The notes beneath the pieces were generated by a model. That model was not told where the DNA came from and did no database searches. It worked only from the letters and a program-made list of their open reading frames with translations. Position numbers and translations under genes: made by a program. A DNA stretch of 64,000 nt. It comes from JARBUG01 sp035628915 (lineage in GTDB: Bacteria > Bacillota > Sulfobacillia > Symbiobacteriales > Symbiobacteriaceae). Of the stretch, positions 7,475 through 16,732 are shown piece by piece; position 1 is the first letter of the stretch; the number at the start of each line of letters is the position of its first letter. The stretch covers positions 1-64,000 of the forward strand of contig DASPIW010000031.1 of assembly GCA_035628915.1 (NCBI GenBank), in the 5' to 3' direction.

Positions 7475-8140
7475 TCAATCGCGGCCCGGGTCGCCACCGC
7501 CGTTACGGTGGTCCAGATACCGCTCCAGCTTGCGCTTTACACGCTGAAGGGCATTATCAATCGACTTGACGTGGCGCTTCAGATCGATCGCGATTTCGTG
7601 ATAGGACTTGCCGTCGAGGTAGCTCATGAGCACTTTCCATTCCAGGTCGCTGAGGATCTCGCCCATTTTCTCCTCAATGTCCCCGAACTCTTCACGGCTG
7701 ATGATCAGTTCTTCCGGATCCGTTACTTTTGAGCCGGAGATAACGTCCAGCAAGGTACGGTCCGAGTCTTCATCGTAGATAGGCTTGTTCAGGGAAACGT
7801 AGGAGTTTAGGGGGATATGCTTCTGGCGGGTGGCCGTTTTGATGGCCGTAATGATCTGCCTGGTAATGCAAAGCTCCGCGAACGCCCGGAACGAGCTCAG
7901 CTTGTCCGAACGGAAGTCACGGATCGCCTTGTACAGGCCGATCATGCCCTCCTGCATAATGTCGTCACGATCAGCGCCGATCAGGAAGTAGGAGCGCGCT
8001 TTCGCCCGGACGAAGTTCTTATATTTATTAATGAGATACTCGAGAGCCGCATTGGACCCATCACGAGCGAACTCGACGATGTCTTCATCGAGCATGGAAT
8101 CATAGTCGTTGAAGACATCTCGCTGCGGCGACGCCGTCAT
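7475..8140 (-). CDS. sigH: RNA polymerase sigma-H factor (sporulation/transition state)
   Basis: The 221-residue product is a sigma-70-family factor of the SigH/Spo0H branch. It has region 2 (EYLINKYKNFVRAKARSYFLIGADRDDIMQEGMIGLYKAIRDF), the FRAFAELCITRQIITAIKTATR DNA-melting segment and region 4 (LSDLEWKVLMSYLDGKSYHEIA) with its helix-turn-helix. SigH directs early sporulation and stationary-phase genes. AAAGGAGGGG precedes ATG 8140. In Bacillus and Clostridia sigH follows rlmB, and the same order is kept here with a VanW gene and others inserted. Confidence 0.95.
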   Translation of the reverse strand: MTASPQRDVFNDYDSMLDEDIVEFARDGSNAALEYLINKYKNFVRAKARSYFLIGADRDDIMQEGMIGLYKAIRDFRSDKLSSFRAFAELCITRQIITAIKTATRQKHIPLNSYVSLNKPIYDEDSDRTLLDVISGSKVTDPEELIISREEFGDIEEKMGEILSDLEWKVLMSYLDGKSYHEIAIDLKRHVKSIDNALQRVKRKLERYLDHRNGGGDPGRD

Positions 8141-8286
8141 GTACGTCTTCCCCTCCTTTTCCCTTTATTCATGACTACTTGGGCGGTTTGGCGGGCCCAC
8201 GCCGGTAAAAAAAACCCCGGCCACCGGCTGTGAAGGGTTAAGAGAGGCTCCTATACAACATTACGTCGACCCAAACCCTACTGTGG

Positions 8287-8316
8287 ATTATACCCGTACA
8301 CGTCGCGCACCGTCAA
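8287..8316 (-). promoter_or_regulatory. sigH promoter
   Basis: On the minus strand, TTGACG (8316-8311) and TATAAT (8292-8287) are separated by 18 bases, a near-consensus sigma-A promoter. It implies a leader of about 140 bases before sigH. The leader contains a G+C-rich hairpin followed by eight T (around 8206-8230), which could act as an attenuator. Confidence 0.8.
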
Positions 8317-8485
8317 GGACAAGCCCGCATTCAGTCGGTCAAAAACGGGCGATTCTTGTCAGAGACGGCAGGGTTTTTGCAGTTTGTGTCGAAACCGACT
8401 GGACTTAGACTGTCTCCGTGCCAACGTTTGCTTCTTCAACACGCTGTGCTATCATACTACAGGCGACGTTTGATATCCAACCGCA

Positions 8486-8516
8486 AAACCTCCCAGCGCT
8501 AATCGCCGGGAGGTTT
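8486..8516. terminator. Terminator after the VanW gene
   Basis: AAACCTCCC (8486-8494) pairs with GGGAGGTTT (8508-8516). T-rich flanks on both sides make it bidirectional. It separates the VanW gene from the sigH promoter. Confidence 0.85.
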
Positions 8517-8523
8517 TTGCCTG

Positions 8524-9981
8524 TTATCGGACACCTGGATCCAACAGCCGCTCGCTGCCCGGCGCATTCCCGACCCCGACCCGCACCTTACCGGGCTTGG
8601 GCTGGTACTTATCATGGGAAACGAGCTCGCGCCGCTCCTTGCCGTTATCCTTGAATACCCGGTAGATTTTGACCTCAATGCCGTAGTGACCTTCATCGAG
8701 CACCGTGCGCTGGTCGGCGGCCATCGTCCGATCCGGGACCTCCTCCAACTGCGGAGGATAGTACCGAACATCGCCGACTTCAAGGCTGATCGCTCCAGCC
8801 GGCAACGGCTGGGGGGCGTATAGCGATACTTCGATCTCCTGGGGCGCCCCCGCCAGAATGCGGGCGCCGATCAGCACCAGCATGTTGGTGTTGTTCCGGA
8901 ATTTGAAGTCCAGCACGTTCCAGGCCACCGTGGCATCGCGGCCGGGCTCGACGTACTGGAGGGGCCGGTCGTGATGGTACCGTTCCTTGATTTCCAGCCC
9001 GGCCAGCAAGACCGAGTTATACAGCGTTGACGACACCTGGCAGATGCCGCCGCCGTAGCCCCGCACGAACTCGCCCTGATACAGTTCGTTGGCCTGCGCC
9101 CAGCCGTGCTCGGCATCCCGCGGACCAACGATATCGTTGAAAGAGAAGACCTGGCCCGGCTTGAGCGCAATGCCACTGATTTTGCGCACCGCCATGGCGA
9201 TGTTCTGAAGCCGCCCCGGTTCCGCGGCCAGAATCGGGGTTGTGAACCGCCCCACCTGGTAGCGGCGTGAATCGGACAGGTCCGCTTGCCGAACGTTAGG
9301 CGCGACTTCGCGCACAACCAGGTTCAGTTCCCGGCGCCCCAGCCGCAGCCCACTGCGAATGGCTTCAACGCTGGCCGCCACGTCCAGTGCCCGCCCCGGG
9401 GCATCCGCCGTGACGGTATCACTCTCGAAGTGATAGGTGGCATCCACAGCCGGGCGGTCTAATTCCCGGGCGATTTCGTCCAGGCGACGGGTCAGGGCGT
9501 CCGGCCGCAGCTTGGGCTCATCGGAGACATAATATCCGTGGACGAGTCCGGTCAGATAGGCTGCGGCCTGGCTCAGCAGCGAGCCCCGGCGGCCAATTAG
9601 CCGTGCCTCCTGCAGGGCACCGCTTACGTCCGGCAGGCCGCCGACCGCCCGCAGGTTCAGTTCCCACGCCTGATCCCCCCAGCGTAGAAAAGCTTCCCTG
9701 GCCGCCGGTATGCTCCCCCCACCGCCCCCGACGGGCTTGTCGCCCGCCGTGCCGGTGCCTCCCGCCAGCACCGGGTGCCGCCCAATGGTCGCGCCGGAAA
9801 GGCGGAATCCGGCTTCCCGAATGGTCAAACCCCCCACCGGCGTTCCCCCTACGGTCACGCCGGGAAAAATCCGATCGGTCCGGGCAAACCACGACACATG
9901 GCCCAGAAAGATTCCCGCGCATATACCCGCAGCCAAAACCCCAAACGCAATGCCACGCAACAAAATCTGCCGCGGCAACAC
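8524..9981 (-). CDS. VanW-family membrane-anchored protein
   Basis: The 485-residue protein has an N-terminal membrane helix (about 8-27), a PG_binding_4-like region (about 90-225), and the VanW core with its hallmark LKPGQVFSFNDIVGPR and GGGICQVSSTLYN. A G5-like tail ends in VSHDKYQPKPGKV. VanW proteins occur in vancomycin clusters and widely in Firmicutes, where they are thought to act on the cell wall; the biochemical role is not settled. I prefer GTG 9981 because GGGGAGG lies eight bases upstream; the GTG at 9990 would abut that site. The gene lies between rlmB and sigH. Confidence 0.85.
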   Translation of the reverse strand: MLPRQILLRGIAFGVLAAGICAGIFLGHVSWFARTDRIFPGVTVGGTPVGGLTIREAGFRLSGATIGRHPVLAGGTGTAGDKPVGGGGGSIPAAREAFLRWGDQAWELNLRAVGGLPDVSGALQEARLIGRRGSLLSQAAAYLTGLVHGYYVSDEPKLRPDALTRRLDEIARELDRPAVDATYHFESDTVTADAPGRALDVAASVEAIRSGLRLGRRELNLVVREVAPNVRQADLSDSRRYQVGRFTTPILAAEPGRLQNIAMAVRKISGIALKPGQVFSFNDIVGPRDAEHGWAQANELYQGEFVRGYGGGICQVSSTLYNSVLLAGLEIKERYHHDRPLQYVEPGRDATVAWNVLDFKFRNNTNMLVLIGARILAGAPQEIEVSLYAPQPLPAGAISLEVGDVRYYPPQLEEVPDRTMAADQRTVLDEGHYGIEVKIYRVFKDNGKERRELVSHDKYQPKPGKVRVGVGNAPGSERLLDPGVR

Positions 9982-10041
9982 TCCCGGCACCTCCCCGCAG
10001 GTGCTGCTCAGTAGCGTCGCCGCGGCAACTCTACAGCCACC

Positions 10042-10791
10042 TTACTTGCGGGTGACCGCAAAATCCCGCTGTCTCCGGATTTCATACACCAGGATGGCGC
10101 CCGCCACAGCAGCGTTCAGTGAGGTGACGTGCCCAAGCATCGGCAGGCGGACCATGAAGTCGCAGTTCTCGCTGACCAGCCGGCCGATGCCCTTGCCCTC
10201 GCTGCCAATGACCACGGCCAGGGGGCCGGTGAGCCGTGCCTGATGGTACAGCTCCTTGGCATCCTGATGGGTCCCCACCACCCAGACACCCCGCTTCTTC
10301 AGCTCTTCGAGGGTACGGGTGATATTGACCACGCGGGCAACGGGCACGTACTCAACGGCACCGGCCGACACTTTGGCCACCGTTTCGGTCAGCCCGGCAG
10401 CACGCCGCTCCGGGATGATCACCCCGTGGGCGCCCACCGCGTCGGCGGTGCGCAGGAGCGAACCCAGGTTCTGGGGGTCCTCGATGCCATCGAGCACCAG
10501 GATCAGGGGGTCCTCGCCTTTGGCGGCCGCCGCTGCGAAAATGTCGTCCACTTCGGCATACTTGTGGGCTGCCACCATGGCAATGACGCCCTGGTGGTTA
10601 CGACCCTCGGCCAACTGGTCCAGTCTGGCCCGGTCGACTTCCTGGATAATCACGCCCGCCTCCCGGGCGACGCCGATTACCTGCAGGATGGAGCCCTCTC
10701 TGGCCCCTTTCGCCACCAGCAGCTTATTGATTTCGCGCCCGGCTTTCAACGCCTCAAGGACGGGATTTCGCCCCTCGATCTGTCCAGACAC
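10042..10791 (-). CDS. rlmB: 23S rRNA (guanosine-2'-O)-methyltransferase RlmB
   Basis: The 249-residue SpoU/TrmH-family enzyme (SPOUT fold) has an N-terminal L30e-like substrate domain (IEGRNPVLEALKAG) and the three catalytic motifs: DGIEDPQNLGSLLRTADAVG, VIGSEGKGI and PMLGHVTSLNAAVAGAILVYE. It methylates G2251-type residues of 23S rRNA. GTG 10791 is preceded by AAAGGAGAA. Its position between mrnC/cysS and sigH matches the Firmicute order. Confidence 0.93.
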   Translation of the reverse strand: MSGQIEGRNPVLEALKAGREINKLLVAKGAREGSILQVIGVAREAGVIIQEVDRARLDQLAEGRNHQGVIAMVAAHKYAEVDDIFAAAAAKGEDPLILVLDGIEDPQNLGSLLRTADAVGAHGVIIPERRAAGLTETVAKVSAGAVEYVPVARVVNITRTLEELKKRGVWVVGTHQDAKELYHQARLTGPLAVVIGSEGKGIGRLVSENCDFMVRLPMLGHVTSLNAAVAGAILVYEIRRQRDFAVTRK

Positions 10792-10835
10792 TGGTCATTC
10801 TCCTTTGTACACAGGATTCCCCGCGGTGCTGCGGG

Positions 10836-11312
10836 CTATGTGCGGCGGGTGTAGACTTCAAAGGTGCAGTCGTATGGGTTCTTCTCATCCGCCGGACGAA
10901 AGACCGAGGACGTCAGTTCCCATTCGGACTCGTCGTACTCCGGGAAGAACGTGTCGCCCTCGAAGTCGGCGTGAATGCGGGTGATATGCAGACTCTTCGC
11001 ATAAGGCAAGAACTCCCGGTATAGCTCCGCCCCGCCGATGATGAAGACGGGGCGCTCGTCGCGCAGCACTTCCTCAATAGACTGAACGACTTCGCAGCCC
11101 GGCGCGGCATACTGCCTGTCCCGCGTCAGCACGACGTTGATTCGCTTCGGAAGCGCCTCCCCGATGGACTCGTGCGTTTTGCGCCCCATAACGACCACGT
11201 GGCCCCGGGTCAGCTTGCGGAAGTGGATCAGGTCGGCAGACAAATACCAGGGCATTTTGCCGCCCTTGCCAATGACCCGGTTGCGGCCCATGGCCCACAC
11301 CAGTGAAATCAT
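10836..11312 (-). CDS. dfrA: Dihydrofolate reductase
   Basis: The 158-residue enzyme has the DHFR signature: ISLVWAMGRNRVIGKGGKMPWYLSADLIHFRKLT, GRKTHESIG, VFIIGGAELYREFLPYA and a C-terminal FEVYTRR. It regenerates tetrahydrofolate after thymidylate synthase. ATG 11312 overlaps the thyA stop (ATGA), so the pair is translationally coupled; longer upstream frames would lie inside thyA. Confidence 0.95.
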   Translation of the reverse strand: MISLVWAMGRNRVIGKGGKMPWYLSADLIHFRKLTRGHVVVMGRKTHESIGEALPKRINVVLTRDRQYAAPGCEVVQSIEEVLRDERPVFIIGGAELYREFLPYAKSLHITRIHADFEGDTFFPEYDESEWELTSSVFRPADEKNPYDCTFEVYTRRT

Positions 11313-12160
11313 GACGACATCTCCCCGCGAATCGCTGGGTGGTACTGGTAATCCATCAGTTTGATATCGTCCATCGAAAAGTCGAAGATGTCCGTGACCG
11401 CAGGGTTCAGCCACAGCGTCGGCAGGGGATAGGGATCGCGCTCCAACTGCGTCCGGACCTGGCTAACCAGATTCCGGTAGATGTGCACATCGTTGAGATA
11501 GTGGGTGAAGGTTCCCACCTGAAGGCCGGTCACCTGGGCCATCATGTGCAGCAGCAAGGCATAGCTGGCGATGTTGAAAGGGACGCCGAGGAACAGGTCG
11601 GCACTCCGCTGCCACAGGGCCAGGTTCAGTCTCCCCTTGCTGACCTGGAACTGGAACGGACCGTGGCAGGGTGGCAGAGCCATATCGTCCAGTTCGGCCA
11701 CGTTCCAGGGGTTTACGATCAGCCGACGGGCGGTCGCGTGGGGCCTGTCCGGTTCAGCGACGATCTGCTTGATCTGGTCGACCACCCACTGGATCTGATC
11801 GAACGTCTTGCCATTGGCGCCTTCCCATGAACGCCACTGCTTGCCGTAGATTGGGCCGAGCTGCCCGCCGCGCCGGGCGGCGTCCTTGTCCCAAATGTGG
11901 CAGTCGTGCTTGTGTAGAAACTCCAGGTCGGTCCGGCCGGACAGGAACCAGAGCAGTTCGACCTTAACCAGCCTGAAGAAGAGCTGCTTGGTAGTTAGGG
12001 CAGGAAACCCGCTGGCGAGGTCGTGCTTGAGCATACGCCCGAACACGCCCACCGTGCCGGTGCCGGTGCGGTCTTTTGTGAACAGCCCGCTCTCAATCTC
12101 CGTTTCGTTTTCGTCCAGTATCTCCTGGCACAGGGCCAGATACTGACGCTCGATGTTCAT
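11309..12160 (-). CDS. thyA: Thymidylate synthase
   Basis: The 283-residue ThyA-type enzyme converts dUMP and methylene-tetrahydrofolate to dTMP. It shows FTKDRTGTGTVGVFG, the LLWFLSG and WDKD segments, the catalytic Cys in LPPCHGPFQFQV, the QRSADLFLGVPFNIASYALL box and HYLNDVHIYRNL. A GGAGGAGGG site precedes ATG 12160. It forms an operon with dfrA. Confidence 0.96.
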   Translation of the reverse strand: MNIERQYLALCQEILDENETEIESGLFTKDRTGTGTVGVFGRMLKHDLASGFPALTTKQLFFRLVKVELLWFLSGRTDLEFLHKHDCHIWDKDAARRGGQLGPIYGKQWRSWEGANGKTFDQIQWVVDQIKQIVAEPDRPHATARRLIVNPWNVAELDDMALPPCHGPFQFQVSKGRLNLALWQRSADLFLGVPFNIASYALLLHMMAQVTGLQVGTFTHYLNDVHIYRNLVSQVRTQLERDPYPLPTLWLNPAVTDIFDFSMDDIKLMDYQYHPAIRGEMSS

Positions 12161-12284
12161 GCGCACCCTCCTCCGGCAGCTTGGCATCTACTCGATTTTC
12201 GCCACGGGAGGGAAGCGAACCTGCCTCACACGAAAATGAGGAGGCGCGGGAGGGCGGCTGACGCCATGCCCTCCCTCTCGCCGT

Positions 12285-12782
12285 CTAGAAGGAATTGTTC
12301 TGTTCCAGGGACTCAAAGAGCTGCTTCACGTTGTTGTCGAGGAAGCCTGCTTCGCCCGTCCGCTCAATCAGCTCGAACATCATCCCGGAAACAGGGTCCC
12401 GCTTGGAGAAGGCCTGCTTCAACCCCGGACCGACGATCACGTCCGTGTCGAAGGGGAGTCCCCGCTGGCGCAGGTCATCGACCACCGCGTCGATCCCTTC
12501 CACCATGAACGCGACATGCTGCACACCGGGGCCATACTCCTGGACATAGCGGGAGACCTGCGAATCATCCGTGGTGCCCTTGAGCAGCACCACTTTCAGA
12601 TCGCCCGCCCTCATCACCACCGACAGCATGCCCGTTTTCTTCCCCTCGGTAACGCGCCGCTCCACCTCTTCAAACCCGAGGCGTTCACGGTAGAACGCCA
12701 CCGCCGCCTCCAAATCATCAACCGCCACCGCCAGGTGGTCCACAGTCCGTAGACTGCGGCTAAGTACGCTGAAGTCGTCCAT
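12285..12782 (-). CDS. VOC-family protein resembling one 4-hydroxyphenylpyruvate dioxygenase domain
   Basis: This 165-residue single VOC (glyoxalase fold) protein has metal-site signatures: HLAVAVDDLEAAVAFY, GPGVQHVAFMVE and the closing Glu in MFELIERTGEAGF. The YGPGVQHVAF and FELIER..G..GF..NNVKQLFESLE patterns resemble the C-terminal half of 4-hydroxyphenylpyruvate dioxygenase more than methylmalonyl-CoA epimerase. Full HPPD has two such domains and about 350 residues, so this is not a complete one. Function is uncertain. The next gene upstream, 28 bases away, is a PaaK-like ligase, which hints at aromatic-acid metabolism. Confidence 0.7.
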   Translation of the reverse strand: MDDFSVLSRSLRTVDHLAVAVDDLEAAVAFYRERLGFEEVERRVTEGKKTGMLSVVMRAGDLKVVLLKGTTDDSQVSRYVQEYGPGVQHVAFMVEGIDAVVDDLRQRGLPFDTDVIVGPGLKQAFSKRDPVSGMMFELIERTGEAGFLDNNVKQLFESLEQNNSF

Positions 12783-12810
12783 GGCTTCGGTATACCCTCC
12801 GTTTCCGGTG

Positions 12811-14058
12811 TCAGGATACGCCGGACCGCTCGTCGATGACCCTCAGCGCTTTATTCCGCTCTTCGCTGTGGGGGACAACGGCGAACCGGACGGCCATGGT
12901 TACGCCCAGTTCTTGCTTGATCGCTGCCCGGAGCCGTCCAGCCAGCGCATCGCCGGCATCTTCCGCCCAGCGGGCTTCCACAAGCACCTCCGCTTCGTCC
13001 AGGGCGCCCTCCCGCCAGATGCGAACCTGGTAGCGTGACTGCAATTCGGGAAAGCTCAGAAGAACGCGTTCCACTTCCGACGGGAACAGGTTGACGCCGC
13101 GGATGATCAGCATTTCGTCGACCCGGCCCCGAATGCGGTCGATGCGCACCAGCGTGCGCCCGCAGGGGCACGGGTCAGGGAGCAGGGCCGTCCGGTCTCC
13201 GGTCCGGTAGCGGACCAACGGGTACGCTTCCTTGGTGAGCGAGGTAAGCACCAATTCGCCCTCCTCGCCGGGCCGGAGCGGGCGCCCCGTAACCGGGTCG
13301 ATCACTTCGGGAAGAAAGTGGTCCTCGGCCAGATGAAGCCCCTGCCGGTGCTCGCACTCCCAGGCCACGCCGGGGCCGAGCATCTCGCTGAGGCCGTAGG
13401 AATCGTACGCCCGGAAGCCAAACCGCTCTTCGAGGCGGCTGCGCACTGCCTCCGACCACGGCTCCGCCCCGAAAATGCCGTAACGCAGCCCGAACGACCG
13501 CGGGTCCACCCCCTCCTGCTCGGCGACTTCCGCCAGGTGCAGGGCATACGATGGCGTCGCCTTCAGGCCGTCGGGGCGCAGGTCACCCATGAGCAGCAAC
13601 TGCCGGTGCGTCGAACCGGCGGATGCCGGCACGACCGTGCAGCCCAGCAACTCTGCCCCGCCGTGAATGCCGAGGCCGCCCGTGAACAGCCCGTAGTTCA
13701 GCGCCACGTGCAGGGTGTCGCCGGGGCGCGCCCCTGCAGCGACCAGCAGGCGGGCACAGAGCTGCGCCCAAGTCACCAGGTCCGCATGGGTGTAGCCCAC
13801 CAAGGTGGGCTTGCCCCGCGTGCCGGACGTGGCGTGCACCCGAGCAACCTGCTCGCGGGGCACGGCAAACAGACCGAAGGGGTACTGCTCCCGAAGATCC
13901 TGTTTGGTGGTGAAAGGGAGTTCCTCGAGCCGGCCCTTGAGGCGCCTGCTGTAAAAGGGCACTCGGGAGACCCGCTTCAGCAGGTGGGCCAGCCGCCGTT
14001 CCTGCAGCGCCCGCAGGGCGGGACGTTCCATGCACTCGACCAGCGGATCGTAAATCAT
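12811..14058 (-). CDS. Phenylacetate-CoA ligase-like AMP-forming synthetase
   Basis: The 415-residue product belongs to the PaaK group of ANL adenylating enzymes. It has the P-loop HATSGTRGKPTLVGYTHADL, an aromatic-acid pocket region, YDSYGLSEMLGPGVAWECEH, the hinge-region RYRTGDRTAL and a C-terminal lid domain (RIRGRVDEMLIIRGVNLFPSEVE). Such enzymes activate aryl-acetic or related acids to CoA thioesters through an acyl-AMP. ATG 14058 fits the family N-terminus (YDPLVECMERPALRALQERRL) and follows GAGGTGGCGG. The VOC gene lies downstream in the same direction. Confidence 0.85.
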   Translation of the reverse strand: MIYDPLVECMERPALRALQERRLAHLLKRVSRVPFYSRRLKGRLEELPFTTKQDLREQYPFGLFAVPREQVARVHATSGTRGKPTLVGYTHADLVTWAQLCARLLVAAGARPGDTLHVALNYGLFTGGLGIHGGAELLGCTVVPASAGSTHRQLLLMGDLRPDGLKATPSYALHLAEVAEQEGVDPRSFGLRYGIFGAEPWSEAVRSRLEERFGFRAYDSYGLSEMLGPGVAWECEHRQGLHLAEDHFLPEVIDPVTGRPLRPGEEGELVLTSLTKEAYPLVRYRTGDRTALLPDPCPCGRTLVRIDRIRGRVDEMLIIRGVNLFPSEVERVLLSFPELQSRYQVRIWREGALDEAEVLVEARWAEDAGDALAGRLRAAIKQELGVTMAVRFAVVPHSEERNKALRVIDERSGVS

Positions 14059-14201
14059 ACCGCCACCTCGCCCGTATCCTATGCGGTTTGACAGTACGAG
14101 GTCGCAGCGGACAACTTCGCCCACAGAACTTGTGCTTTGGGACACGATCTGAAGGGGAGCAGGATGTCGATTTAGAATACTCTGTCCAGAGGTGGGCCGG
14201 C

Positions 14202-14846
14202 ATGAACCGAACCCTGGCCGAGTTGGTCGACACCATGGACCCGGCATGGCCGTTAGTCCAGCACTGCCTGGCTGCGGCCCGGAACCGGGCCGAAGTCCTC
14301 CCCGTCGCCCGCGATGTGGGGGAGAACACAATCTTACAGTTGCAGATTACCTCCCGCTCCACCCTCGGCGCCGTAGCCCTGGAGACGGGCGGCCTGCTGC
14401 TGAACCACGGCTGGCTGCGCTTCCTGGGCGCCGGCCATGACAGGTTGGCCGGGTCGCTGCTGACCTGGAACGGCTATGCTGCCAGCCCGGTCAACCCGGT
14501 CCCGCGGGGCTACCTGATTGTGGCGTACGATCTCGCCGGCGGATTCTTCGCCCTGAACGGCGATGCGTTCCCGGGAAGGCAGGGGGACGCGTGGTATCTC
14601 GCTCCCGACACCCTTGAGTGGGAGCCGCTGGAGCTGGAGTACACAGCTCTGCTGCACTGGGCGACGCAGGCCAACCTCGACGAGTTTTACCATAACGTGC
14701 GCTGGCCCGGCTGGGAAGCAGAGGCGGAATCCTGTCCGCCCGACCACGGGTTCCACTTTTACCCGCCGCTCTTCAGCCGGTGTGATGCCGCACGGCGTTC
14801 TCGCCGAACAATCTCTATGTATGAACTGTGGAGCCTGCATCAATAA
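14202..14846 (+). CDS. DUF2625-family protein
   Basis: The 214-residue protein matches what I recall of the DUF2625 family, with the N-terminal pattern RTLAELVDTMDPAWPLVQ and ITSRSTLGAVALETGGLLL followed by GWLRFLGAG. ATG 14202 is used; a GAGG-containing sequence lies about ten bases upstream. It is cytoplasmic with no signal peptide, and the function of the family is unknown. It is the only plus-strand gene in this part of the block, suggesting an insertion. Confidence 0.7.
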   Translation: MNRTLAELVDTMDPAWPLVQHCLAAARNRAEVLPVARDVGENTILQLQITSRSTLGAVALETGGLLLNHGWLRFLGAGHDRLAGSLLTWNGYAASPVNPVPRGYLIVAYDLAGGFFALNGDAFPGRQGDAWYLAPDTLEWEPLELEYTALLHWATQANLDEFYHNVRWPGWEAEAESCPPDHGFHFYPPLFSRCDAARRSRRTISMYELWSLHQ

Positions 14847-14850
14847 CCTG

Positions 14851-14885
14851 GGGCCGCCCCCGGACTGACTGGGGAGCGGCCCTTT
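14851..14885. terminator. Bidirectional terminator between DUF2625 and mrnC
   Basis: GGGCCGCCCC (14851-14860) pairs with GGGG-A-GCGGCCC (14871-14882) with one bulged A, followed by TTTA. It lies between two convergent genes. Confidence 0.65.
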
Positions 14886-14888
14886 ACA

Positions 14889-15317
14889 CTACTTCAGTTC
14901 CAAATGCTTCGCCGCCGCGGCCAGCACCTCTTCCAGCCGCTCATACCGCCCGGCGAGGTACAAATAGCCCGCCAGCGTCTCGAACCCGGTGGAGGCCGCA
15001 TATTCCGCAGCGTCGCTCCCCTTGGGCGCCGCATGGCTCTTGGCGTTTCGCCCCCGCCGCACCACGTCCTGCTCCTCTTCGGTCAGCGCCGGCAGCAGCT
15101 CCGCCACTGCTCTGGCCTGCGCCCCAGCCCGCACATAGCGTACCGCGGTCTTATGAAGGTCGTTTACCCGTACGTGGCCCAGTTCCAACAGGCGCCGCCG
15201 CACGAACAACTCATACACCGCATCCCCGACGTAAGCCAGGGTCAGCGGCGGCAGCAGTAGGGGATTCTTCTGGGGCTGCTCTAGCTGCAGCGGGGCGGGA
15301 ATCAGCCGGTCGTTCAT
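14889..15317 (-). CDS. mrnC: Mini-ribonuclease III (23S rRNA maturation)
   Basis: The 142-residue protein is an RNase III catalytic domain without a dsRNA-binding domain: LTLAYVGDAVYELFVRRRLL carries the acidic signature, and GRNAKSHAAPKG and YAASTGFETLAGYLYLAG follow. MrnC trims 23S rRNA precursor ends in Firmicutes. ATG 15317 overlaps the cysS stop by four bases, so it is coupled to cysS as in Bacillus. Confidence 0.93.
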   Translation of the reverse strand: MNDRLIPAPLQLEQPQKNPLLLPPLTLAYVGDAVYELFVRRRLLELGHVRVNDLHKTAVRYVRAGAQARAVAELLPALTEEEQDVVRRGRNAKSHAAPKGSDAAEYAASTGFETLAGYLYLAGRYERLEEVLAAAAKHLELK

Positions 15318-16732
15318 TTCCGCTTCCAGCGCACGCCCTGGGGCGTGTCTTCGAGGATGATGCCCATGTCGCTTAACTGATTGCGGAGGCGGTCGGCCTC
15401 GGCGAAGTTCTTCGCCTTGCGGGCGGCCTGCCTGGCATCGACGAGCGCCTGAATCTCCGCGTCAAGATCCTGTCCGGCCTCAAATGCTCCCTGCAGCAGG
15501 CCCAGCACGTCGGCCAGCTCCTTCAACAGGTCGAGGGCGCCCTGCGCCAGGCCGGCTGAGGCGGCAGGCTGCACGCGGGTGTTAATCTCGCGCACGAGCT
15601 CGAACAGAACTGAGATGCCGCCGGCGGTGTTGAAGTCGTCGTCCATATACTCCACGAACCGCTGCCGCGCCTGGGAGAGTTCGCCCAGCACCTGGGCCTC
15701 GTCCGGGGCCATCTCCCTGACCGCCGCAGCCCGCACGATGTGCTGCAGGTTCCCTATGGTGTTGCGCATCCGCTCCAGGGCGCCCTTGGTCTGTTCGACC
15801 AGTTCCCGGCGGAAGTCAAGCTGCGTCCGGTAGTGGGCGTTCAGGAGATAAAGGCGGACAACCTCGCCTTCATACTCCTTCAGAATGTCCCGGACGGTGA
15901 AGAAATTGCCCTTGGACTTGGACATCTTCTCGCCTTCGATGTTCAGGAAGGCGTTATGGACCCAGTACTTGGCGAAAGGCTTGTCGTTGCAGGCCTCGCT
16001 CTGGGCAATCTCGTTTTCGTGATGCGGGAAGATCAGATCCTCGCCGCCGCCGTGGATGTCGATGGTGTCGCCCAGATACCGCTTCGCCATGGCGGAGCAT
16101 TCAATATGCCAGCCCGGGCGCCCGGCGCCCCAGGGGGCGTCCCAGGCGGGCTCACCGGGCTTCTGGCCCTTCCACAGGGCAAAGTCGAAGGGGTTCTCTT
16201 TCCGGTCGTCCGGATCGACCCGCTCGGATGCACCGGCGAGCAGATCATCCAGGTTCTTGTTCGAGAGCTTGCCGTAATCGCTCTTGCGGGCGACGCGGTA
16301 ATACACATCGCCGCCTTCGACGACATAGGCGTACCCCTTGTCGATCAACTCCCGGATCATCTCTATCTGCTCCGAAATCAGTTCCGTGGCCTTGGGGTGA
16401 ATGTCGGCACGCAGCACGCCGAGACCCGCCACATCCTGAAAGTAGTTGGCAATCATTTCATCCGCCAGCTGCTTGACGGGGATTCCCCGCTCGTTCGCCC
16501 GGGCGATCATCCGGTCATCGATGTCGGTGAAATTCTGGACGAACGTGACGTCATACCCGCGATACTTGAGGTACCGGCGAATGGCGTCCATCGCTACAAA
16601 ACTGCGGCCGTTGCCGATGTGGAAGAAGTCGTAGACCGTCGGCCCGCAGTTATAAAACCGGGCCTTGCCGGGCTCCAGCGGCACAAACTCTTCCTTCTGC
16701 CGGGTCAGGTCATTGAATATTCGAATCGTCAT
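15314..16732 (-). CDS. cysS: Cysteinyl-tRNA synthetase
   Basis: The 472-residue class Ia synthetase has zinc-binding YNCGPTVYD, an HIGN-type signature (FFHIGNGRSFVAMD), the zinc-site W-HIECSAMAKRYLG, GGGEDLIFPHHENE and the KMSKSKGN loop. ATG 16732 is preceded by AGGAGGG; longer frames would lie inside cysE. The start lies 23 bases inside the 3' end of cysE. Expression is expected to follow the Cys T-box upstream of cysE. Confidence 0.96.
   Translation of the reverse strand: MTIRIFNDLTRQKEEFVPLEPGKARFYNCGPTVYDFFHIGNGRSFVAMDAIRRYLKYRGYDVTFVQNFTDIDDRMIARANERGIPVKQLADEMIANYFQDVAGLGVLRADIHPKATELISEQIEMIRELIDKGYAYVVEGGDVYYRVARKSDYGKLSNKNLDDLLAGASERVDPDDRKENPFDFALWKGQKPGEPAWDAPWGAGRPGWHIECSAMAKRYLGDTIDIHGGGEDLIFPHHENEIAQSEACNDKPFAKYWVHNAFLNIEGEKMSKSKGNFFTVRDILKEYEGEVVRLYLLNAHYRTQLDFRRELVEQTKGALERMRNTIGNLQHIVRAAAVREMAPDEAQVLGELSQARQRFVEYMDDDFNTAGGISVLFELVREINTRVQPAASAGLAQGALDLLKELADVLGLLQGAFEAGQDLDAEIQALVDARQAARKAKNFAEADRLRNQLSDMGIILEDTPQGVRWKRK

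Noticed and set aside
12285..12782. Methylmalonyl-CoA epimerase
   Set aside because: The VOC motifs YGPGVQHVAF and FELIER with the C-terminal LFESLE resemble hydroxyphenylpyruvate dioxygenase more, and no mutase gene is nearby.
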